Positions 7,918 to 12,824 of a stretch of 15,145 nt of DNA are shown here, piece after piece; within the stretch, counting starts at the first letter, position 1; every line of letters begins with the position of its first letter. Made by a program: the position numbers and the translations under genes. The stretch is taken from the NCBI GenBank assembly GCA_030637665.1, contig DAOWGA010000082.1, forward strand, positions 1 through 15,145, in the 5' to 3' direction. The notes beneath the pieces were generated by a model that saw only the letters and a program-made list of their open reading frames with translations, had not been told where the DNA came from and searched no databases. Origin of the DNA: Lysobacterales bacterium (GTDB lineage: Bacteria > Pseudomonadota > Gammaproteobacteria > Xanthomonadales > SZUA-36).

Positions 7918-8934
7918 ATGCCCATTGACCCGAGAAAACAACTGATCAGGGATCTACCCAAAGCCGAGTTGCACATTCATATCGAGGGCAGCCTGGAGCC
8001 GGAGATGATGTTCTCGCTGGCGCAGCGCAACGGTGTTGAATTGCCGTACGCAAACGTCGAGGCGATTCGCGAAGCCTACCAGTTCAACTGCCTGCAGGAT
8101 TTCCTGGACCTGTATTACCAGGGAATGTCTGTATTGCAGACCCGGCAGGATTTTTATGACTTGACCTGGGCATACCTGCAGCGTTGCCGGGAAGACAATG
8201 TCGTTCACACGGAGATTTTCTTCGATCCCCAGGGGCACACCGGGAGAGGAATTGAATTCGATACGGTGTTCGAGGGTATCTGGTCCGCGCTTCAGGATGG
8301 TGAGCACGAACTGGGGATCAGCAGCCGGGTGATCATGTGCTTTCTCAGGCACCTCGATCAGGATGACGCCTTCGCGACCCTGGAGCAGGCTGGACCATAT
8401 CTGGACCGCATTACTGGTGTCGGCCTGGATTCATCCGAAGTGGGACATCCGCCCAGCAAGTTTTTTGCCGTCTTTGAGCAAGCCGGCCAAATGGGCTTGA
8501 AGCGCGTCGCCCACGCCGGTGAAGAAGGCCCGCCCGAGTATATTTACGAGGCAGTTGATGGCTTGCAGGTCGACCGTATCGACCACGGCAACCGCGCATT
8601 GGAAGACCACTTGCTGGTGCAACGCCTGGCCGAACTGAAACTACCGTTGACGGTCTGCCCACAGTCTAACCTGAGGCTGGCCGTTGTTCCTGACATGAAA
8701 GCGCATCCTATCCGCACCATGCTGGCCGCAGGCCTGAAGGTAACGGTGAATTCGGACGATCCGGCTTATTTCGGCGGCTACATGAATGACAATTTCAATG
8801 CCCTGGTGGACGCAACAGACCTGTCCGCCGATGAAATCATCAAGCTGGTAAGAAACAGTTTCAAAGCCTCTTTCCTGGACAAGCACGCAAAGCTGGCGCA
8901 TTTGAAAACCGTGCAGGCAATTCTGGGCCATTGA
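7918..8934 (+). CDS. Adenine deaminase (adenosine deaminase superfamily, Aah1/PA0148 type)
   Basis: A zinc aminohydrolase of 338 residues, most likely converting adenine to hypoxanthine, the entry point for XdhAB. Metal and catalytic residues are all visible: His19 and His21 in [14 protein letters not shown], His199 and Glu202 in [13 protein letters not shown], His223 in DRIDHGNRA, and Asp280-Asp281 in [11 protein letters not shown]. The segment [16 protein letters not shown] (167-182) and the [12 protein letters not shown] motif are, from memory, typical of the adenine deaminase branch (the P. aeruginosa PA0148 protein and fungal Aah1) and not of adenosine deaminase. Automated annotation will often call this 'adenosine deaminase (add)'. 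ATG at 7918 has AAGGA about ten bases upstream. The stop overlaps the puuD start by one base (TGATG). Adenosine as substrate cannot be excluded from sequence alone. Confidence 0.9.
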   Translation: MPIDPRKQLIRDLPKAELHIHIEGSLEPEMMFSLAQRNGVELPYANVEAIREAYQFNCLQDFLDLYYQGMSVLQTRQDFYDLTWAYLQRCREDNVVHTEIFFDPQGHTGRGIEFDTVFEGIWSALQDGEHELGISSRVIMCFLRHLDQDDAFATLEQAGPYLDRITGVGLDSSEVGHPPSKFFAVFEQAGQMGLKRVAHAGEEGPPEYIYEAVDGLQVDRIDHGNRALEDHLLVQRLAELKLPLTVCPQSNLRLAVVPDMKAHPIRTMLAAGLKVTVNSDDPAYFGGYMNDNFNALVDATDLSADEIIKLVRNSFKASFLDKHAKLAHLKTVQAILGH

Positions 8935-10145
8935 TGGAAGCCTACCTCCAGGAATGGCTGGGACTGCTGTTGCGCTGGGCGCACTTCATTACCGGTGTGG
9001 CCTGGATCGGAGCCTCCTTTTATTTCAATTGGCTGGAAAATCACCTGGAGCGACAACAGGCTGAAGCTGATATTGCCGGTGACCTGTGGGCGGTTCACGG
9101 CGGTGGATTCTATTACCTGCAGAAATTGCGGGCTGCGCCGCAGCAATTGCCGCAGCACTTGCACTGGTTCAAATGGGAAGCCTACTTCACCTGGCTAAGC
9201 GGCTTCGCATTACTGTGCGTGGTTTATTACTGGAATGCCGGCCTGTTTATGGTGGATAGCCGGGTTGCGGATCTTTCCAGCCTTCAAGCCATCACCATTG
9301 GCCTTGCATCGCTGCTATTGTCCTGGTTGTTCTACGATCTGCTGTGCCGTTCTGCAGCAGGTAAAAGGCAGGCACTGACCGCCCTGATGATTATCGCCTG
9401 GTTCGCGCTGCTTTCGTGGTTGCTGAGCAGTTTACTCAGTGGCCGAGCCGCCTACATTCACGTAGGGGCTGCCATTGGCACGATTATGGTAGCCAACGTG
9501 TTCTTCGTCATTATTCCATCCCAGAAGGAATTGGTGGATGCCGTGAGGGAGCAACGGGTTCCTGATGCCCGCAAAGGCGAGAACGCCCTGCTGCGGTCGC
9601 GTCACAACAACTATTTCACGCTGCCGGTGCTGTTCATCATGATCAGTAACCACTATGCAGGCACCTTCGGCCATTCCCTGAACTGGCTGGTGCTGCTGCT
9701 TTTATCCCTTTCCGGAGTCGGGATTCGCCATTGGTTCAACATCCGGCACCTGGAAGGCCACAGCCGGCTGGTGTTGCCTTTTTCGCTGCTGCTTTTGCTG
9801 GCCGTGATTATTGCATTGCGGCCGCAGGCGCCAGCGAAGAGTCAAACCGTTTCCGCTTCCCCGGCAACGGCCGAGGCGATGAAGGTAGTGCAGCAGCACT
9901 GCACCATTTGCCATTCTGCAAAGCCGGACCATCCGGGATTTGCCGCGGCGCCCCTGGGAATCGTACTGGACGATGAGAGTGCGCTGAATGTGCTGGCGCG
10001 GAGGGTGCACCACGTGACGGTAGTGACGCAATCCATGCCCCTTGCAAACGCCACAGGCATGAGTGATGAGGAGCGTGATCTGATAGACAGATGGTATGCT
10101 GGACGGATGCTTGAGCAGGCAAAAAGGAGTGAGCAGGAACCATGA
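8934..10145 (+). CDS. puuD: Membrane urate oxidase with C-terminal cytochrome c domain
   Basis: Oxidises urate to 5-hydroxyisourate. PuuD is an integral membrane protein unrelated to soluble uricase; electrons go to its fused cytochrome c and on to the respiratory chain rather than to hydrogen peroxide. The 403 residues show about eight membrane segments (near 10-31, 82-100, 115-138, 148-168, 174-195, 227-245, 249-265 and 280-296), with the family's RWAHFITGVAWIGASFYFNW near the start and LQKLRAAPQQLPQHLHWFKWEAY before the second helix. A short linker leads to a cytochrome c domain with the haem motif CTICH (323-327) and a candidate axial Met368 in QSMPL. I choose ATG at 8934, overlapping the preceding stop by one base, over a TTG one codon upstream. 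The stop overlaps moaC by four bases. Confidence 0.94.
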   Translation: MEAYLQEWLGLLLRWAHFITGVAWIGASFYFNWLENHLERQQAEADIAGDLWAVHGGGFYYLQKLRAAPQQLPQHLHWFKWEAYFTWLSGFALLCVVYYWNAGLFMVDSRVADLSSLQAITIGLASLLLSWLFYDLLCRSAAGKRQALTALMIIAWFALLSWLLSSLLSGRAAYIHVGAAIGTIMVANVFFVIIPSQKELVDAVREQRVPDARKGENALLRSRHNNYFTLPVLFIMISNHYAGTFGHSLNWLVLLLLSLSGVGIRHWFNIRHLEGHSRLVLPFSLLLLLAVIIALRPQAPAKSQTVSASPATAEAMKVVQQHCTICHSAKPDHPGFAAAPLGIVLDDESALNVLARRVHHVTVVTQSMPLANATGMSDEERDLIDRWYAGRMLEQAKRSEQEP

Positions 10146-10648
10146 GTGACAGGGGTAACAAGAACTGGTCAATGGCTGATATATCAGAAAAGGCGGTCAC
10201 TCGGCGAGTCGCTGTCGCCGGTGGAAAGATCCGTATGGGATCTGAAGCTTTTGCGCTTCTGGTGGAAGGTAAGTTACCCAAGGGCGATCCTCTGGCAATG
10301 GCGGAAATCGCCGGCATTCAGGCGGCAAAACAGACGCCCTCCCTGATACCCCTCTGTCACCCGATTGCACTCAATCGTGTGATGATTCACTCGGTGCTCC
10401 GGCCGGATGATCATGCGGTGGAATTATTTTGTGTCGCGGAAATTGCCGAAAAAACGGGCGTTGAAATGGAAGCACTGACGGGCCTGTCTGTCGCCCTGCT
10501 GACTATCTGGGATCTCACCAAGCCAATAAATGCAGCACTGGAAATTACCGACACCCGCCTGCTATTCAAATCAGGTGGCAAACGCGGCACCTGGGTACAT
10601 CCGGATGGCCTGCCGGCGGAAGTCGAAGCGATTGTTGTTAATTTGTAG
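10142..10648 (+). CDS. moaC: Cyclic pyranopterin monophosphate synthase MoaC
   Basis: Converts the MoaA product 3',8-cH2GTP to cyclic pyranopterin monophosphate, the second half of the first molybdopterin step. The 168 residues carry WSMADISEKAVTRRVA at the start, EIAGIQAAKQTPSLIPLCHPI (55-75) with His73, TGVEMEAL (105-112) with Glu108 and Glu110, and Asp124 and Lys127 in IWDLTK, so all catalytic positions known from E. coli MoaC are kept. Some usually invariant surroundings differ: ALTGLSVALLTIWDLTK where most have ALTA...LTIYDMCK, and GGKRG where most have GGKSG. It is the last gene of the purine operon and overlaps puuD by four bases (ATGA), with AGGA just upstream. Its 3' end overlaps the oppositely transcribed moaE by 11 bases. 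Function is secure; its divergence hints at an operon-dedicated copy. Confidence 0.94.
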   Translation: MSDRGNKNWSMADISEKAVTRRVAVAGGKIRMGSEAFALLVEGKLPKGDPLAMAEIAGIQAAKQTPSLIPLCHPIALNRVMIHSVLRPDDHAVELFCVAEIAEKTGVEMEALTGLSVALLTIWDLTKPINAALEITDTRLLFKSGGKRGTWVHPDGLPAEVEAIVVNL

Positions 10649-11072
10649 GAGCGCAGTGGCGGCAATTTACCCACTCGGCATTGCCGTTGGCGTAGTACTC
10701 CTTTTTCCAGATTGGCAGGCGTGCTTTGACCTGGTCGATGATGTAGCGGCATGCATCGAAGGCGGCGGCCCGGTGTGGTGATGAGACACCCACTACGACG
10801 GCTACATCGGATAATTCCATCAGCCCGCTACGATGTACCCCGTGGGCATTGCTGATGCCGAAACGTTCGATCGCTTCTTCGATGATACGATTGCCCTCCT
10901 TGACTGCCATTGGCTGGTAGACTTCATACTCCAGGCGCAGCACCTGTTGCCCCTCGTTATAGTCCCGAACCCAGCCATCGAACTGGACGTACGCACCACA
11001 GGAACGGTCCAGTAATTGCCTCCTGAACGCTTCGAGATCGATCGCGCCCGATGTAATTTGAAATGCATTCAT
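10638..11072 (-). CDS. moaE: Molybdopterin synthase large (catalytic) subunit
   Basis: Forms the MoaD2-MoaE2 molybdopterin synthase, which inserts two sulfurs into cyclic pyranopterin monophosphate. The 144 residues include GAYVQFDGWVRDYNEG (26-41) with Arg36, the YEVYQPMA region (49-56), HRSGLMELSDVAVVVGVSSPHR (80-101), and the catalytic lysine block VKARLPIWKKE (115-125) with Lys116, Lys123 and Lys124. The tail ends CRHCAPTN, a small cysteine-containing extension I do not see as functional. The ATG at 11072 overlaps the moaD stop by four bases (ATGA), so both subunits are made together. It is last in the minus-strand moaA-moaD-moaE operon. The stop (TAA at 10640-10638) lies inside the 3' end of moaC. 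Confidence 0.95.
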   Translation of the reverse strand: MNAFQITSGAIDLEAFRRQLLDRSCGAYVQFDGWVRDYNEGQQVLRLEYEVYQPMAVKEGNRIIEEAIERFGISNAHGVHRSGLMELSDVAVVVGVSSPHRAAAFDACRYIIDQVKARLPIWKKEYYANGNAEWVNCRHCAPTN

Positions 11073-11311
11073 CCGCCTGCAACCGGCGGGAAAAACAGGA
11101 CTTCGTCACCGTCCTGCAAGCGTGCATCCCAGTCCGACATTTCATCATTGATGGCGACCATAGCGGCAGTGTATGACTGCAGGGCATCGAAGCGCCCGGC
11201 GCATTCACTGAATAATTCGGCCGCTGAGCCAGCGGCGGTGTTCACTCTTTCTGTTTCGATTCCGGTTGCTTCGCGAAAAGCTGCGAAATAGCGGACCTTG
11301 ATCTGGTTCAT
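11069..11311 (-). CDS. moaD: Molybdopterin synthase sulfur carrier subunit
   Basis: An 80-residue ubiquitin-like sulfur carrier whose C-terminal Gly-Gly is adenylated by MoeB and thiocarboxylated, then donates sulfur inside MoaE. Seen directly: the short beta-grasp start IKVRYFAAFREATG, the AAMVAINDEM strand in the middle, and the DGDEVLFFPPVAGG terminus ending exactly in Gly79-Gly80. The start ATG at 11311 has a strong GAGGA seven bases upstream that overlaps the moaA stop codon. The stop overlaps the moaE start by four bases. Operon order moaA-moaD-moaE is usual except that moaC, normally beside moaA, is on the opposite strand at the far side. moeB is not in the window. Confidence 0.95.
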   Translation of the reverse strand: MNQIKVRYFAAFREATGIETERVNTAAGSAAELFSECAGRFDALQSYTAAMVAINDEMSDWDARLQDGDEVLFFPPVAGG

Positions 11312-11321
11312 TTAACAATCC

Positions 11322-12359
11322 TCAACCACCCATGCGGTACATCTCGACTTTTTCCTGGTCGTGCCCGGGCAAACCACGCTCCTCGCTGTAGCGATCATCT
11401 CTTTTTTCCCATACAGAAATGATCCGCTCCCTCAATTCGGCCGGATCCTCGCCATGACGAATCAGGGGCATCAGATTGGTGCCCTTGCTGGAAAACAGGC
11501 AGGTGTAAAAAAGACCGTCGGCAGTGATGCGGGCCCGCGTGCAGCCGCCACAGAATGGTTTGCTGATGGAACTGATAAAACCAATTTCGCCCTGCCCGTC
11601 TGCGTATTCATAACGTTGCGCAGTCTCGGCGGCACTGCGTTTATTGACCGGCCTGATTGGCCATTTCGCATTGATCGCTTCGATCCATTCGGCTGAAGGC
11701 ACCACTACCGAGCGGTTCCAGTGATTGCAATTGCCCACATCCATGAACTCGATCAGACGCACCTTGTGCACGCTGCCACGGAAGTATTCCAGCAGGTCCA
11801 TAATCGTATGGTCGTTAATGCCCCTTTGCACGACCGTATTGATCTTCAACTGCCGGAAGCCGGCGGATTCCGCTGCTGCTATGCCGTCCAGTATCTGGCC
11901 CAGATGGGCTTTGCCGCCGCTCATGTGATCAAGCACGGTTTCATCCAGTGTGTCCAGACTGACCGTGATACGTCCAAGGCCGGCTTGCGCCAGGTCTTCG
12001 GCGAGCCGGGGCAACATCACACCGTTGGTGGTCAGCGCGATATCCTCCAGTTCAGGGATCGCTGCAAGCCGCTCCACCAGGCCGGGCAGGCCGGGCCGAA
12101 CCAGAGGTTCGCCGCCTGTGATGCGAATTTTACGTACGCCCAATTCGACAAAGGTCTTGATGAGATCTTCGATTTCGTGGTCGGTGAGCAATTTCACCAG
12201 GGGCAGGAAGATACCGCGTCCATTCAGCGAATCCGCCGGCATGCAGTAGGTGCAGCGGAAATTACAACGGTCGATGACGGATATGCGTAATTCACGCAAA
12301 GGGCGTTGCAGTCGATCCTGCAAAGGCTCGGGGTTTGTGATTTTGAGTGGAATCTGCAT
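11322..12359 (-). CDS. moaA: GTP 3',8-cyclase (radical SAM) MoaA
   Basis: Catalyses the radical rearrangement of GTP to 3',8-cyclo-7,8-dihydro-GTP, the first step of molybdenum cofactor synthesis. The 345 residues carry the S-adenosylmethionine 4Fe-4S cluster ligands Cys32, Cys36 and Cys39 in RCNFRCTYCMP, the glycine-rich RITGGEPLVRPGL region, and the second substrate-binding 4Fe-4S cluster with Cys270, Cys273 (CGGC) and Cys287. The C-terminal YRMGG ends in the Gly-Gly tail that known MoaA proteins need for activity. The only reasonable start is ATG at 12359, since an in-frame TAG precedes it and the next Met is inside the radical-SAM motif. No ribosome binding site is seen, and a consensus -10 box lies only 15 bases upstream, so the leader is probably very short. 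The moaD start follows 10 bases after the stop. Confidence 0.96.
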   Translation of the reverse strand: MQIPLKITNPEPLQDRLQRPLRELRISVIDRCNFRCTYCMPADSLNGRGIFLPLVKLLTDHEIEDLIKTFVELGVRKIRITGGEPLVRPGLPGLVERLAAIPELEDIALTTNGVMLPRLAEDLAQAGLGRITVSLDTLDETVLDHMSGGKAHLGQILDGIAAAESAGFRQLKINTVVQRGINDHTIMDLLEYFRGSVHKVRLIEFMDVGNCNHWNRSVVVPSAEWIEAINAKWPIRPVNKRSAAETAQRYEYADGQGEIGFISSISKPFCGGCTRARITADGLFYTCLFSSKGTNLMPLIRHGEDPAELRERIISVWEKRDDRYSEERGLPGHDQEKVEMYRMGG

Positions 12360-12374
12360 GTGCTTATTGACCGA

Positions 12375-12380
12375 ATTATA
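12375..12380 (-). promoter_or_regulatory. Candidate -10 box of the moaA-moaD-moaE promoter
   Basis: A perfect TATAAT on the minus strand ends 15 bases before the moaA ATG. The best -35 match, TTGCGC, is 19 bases upstream of it, which is longer than optimal. If used, transcription starts only about 8 bases before the start codon, leaving no room for a Shine-Dalgarno site. Confidence 0.5.
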
Positions 12381-12426
12381 TCCTTTCTATTTCAAATCAG
12401 CGCAAGGTCAGGAAATACGCCTGTGA

Positions 12427-12440
12427 ATCTCATATGGGAT
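12427..12440. promoter_or_regulatory. Short imperfect palindrome upstream of moaA
   Basis: ATCTCATATGGGAT is palindromic except for one position on each arm (ATC-n-CATATG-n-GAT). It lies about 50 bases upstream of the moaA -10 candidate, where an activator or repressor could bind. The 116-base region between moaA and the next gene is too small and shows no recognisable fold for a complete Moco riboswitch. A chance palindrome of this size is quite possible. Confidence 0.2.
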
Positions 12441-12475
12441 CATGGTTCTGCTGCAAGCTTCGAGCCGCCGGGTGG

Positions 12476-12739
12476 TCAGTTTTTTTCACTTTGTTGCAGT
12501 AGCGTTTTTTTAACCGACTGGTGATGTTCAAGGGTCCGCCGGTATACCTCTACGACCTTGTCAACTCCAGATGGCTCCAGCGCACCTTCATTGCCTGTTG
12601 CGATATAAGTAGCGTAGATTCCGGACGCAGTCATCAAAGCGCCGTTAACCAGCTTGATATCGATACCGTTTTCTTTCAACTCATTCGCAAGCTCAATGAA
12701 CTTGTTGGTACAGTACATGTGGTTTTCCTGGTCGCTCAC
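12476..12739 (-). CDS. Small uncharacterised protein, possibly DUF3144-like
   Basis: An 87-residue, mostly helical soluble protein with no signal peptide or membrane segment. From memory, the pattern FIELANELKENG, then VNGALMTASGIYATYIAT, then a charged YRRTLEHHQSVKK helix resembles the small DUF3144 family of proteobacteria (function unknown), but I could not test this. The start is uncertain: GTG at 12739 has GGAG seven bases upstream, while ATG at 12718 (seven codons in) has AGGA about seven bases upstream; both are good. I keep the longer form, which begins MSDQ. It is separate from moaA (116 bases downstream) and from the M14 gene (85 bases upstream), with its own possible -10 box. Nothing in its neighbours suggests a role in purine or cofactor metabolism. 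Confidence 0.75.
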   Translation of the reverse strand: MSDQENHMYCTNKFIELANELKENGIDIKLVNGALMTASGIYATYIATGNEGALEPSGVDKVVEVYRRTLEHHQSVKKTLLQQSEKN

Positions 12740-12772
12740 TGCAATGCTCCGCCAAGGGGTTTAAAAGTGCAC

Positions 12773-12780
12773 ATTGTATA
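12773..12780 (-). promoter_or_regulatory. Candidate -10 box for the small 87-residue gene
   Basis: TATACAAT on the minus strand, in an AT-rich patch, 33 bases before the GTG start. A start near 12767 would give a leader of roughly 28 bases that contains the GGAG site. No clear -35 hexamer is found at the proper distance, so this is a weak call. No terminator hairpin with a T-run was seen between this site and the M14 gene stop at 12825. Confidence 0.3.
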
Positions 12781-12824
12781 AATAATTGCACCCCAATGCT
12801 TGTTTACTACCTGAGGATTTCACA

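Noticed and set aside
8931..8933. TTG as the puuD start codon
   Set aside because: ATG one codon later makes the usual TGATG stop/start overlap and gives the familiar MEAYL N-terminus. TTG adds only one residue.
12360..12475. Possible Moco riboswitch upstream of moaA
   Set aside because: The gap is only 116 bases, the -10 box is too close to the ATG to leave a structured leader, and I could not find the paired arms expected of that RNA.
12740..12824. Terminator between the M14 gene and the small gene
   Set aside because: Several short complementary pieces exist (GTGCA/TGCAC), but no stable stem followed by a T-run could be drawn.
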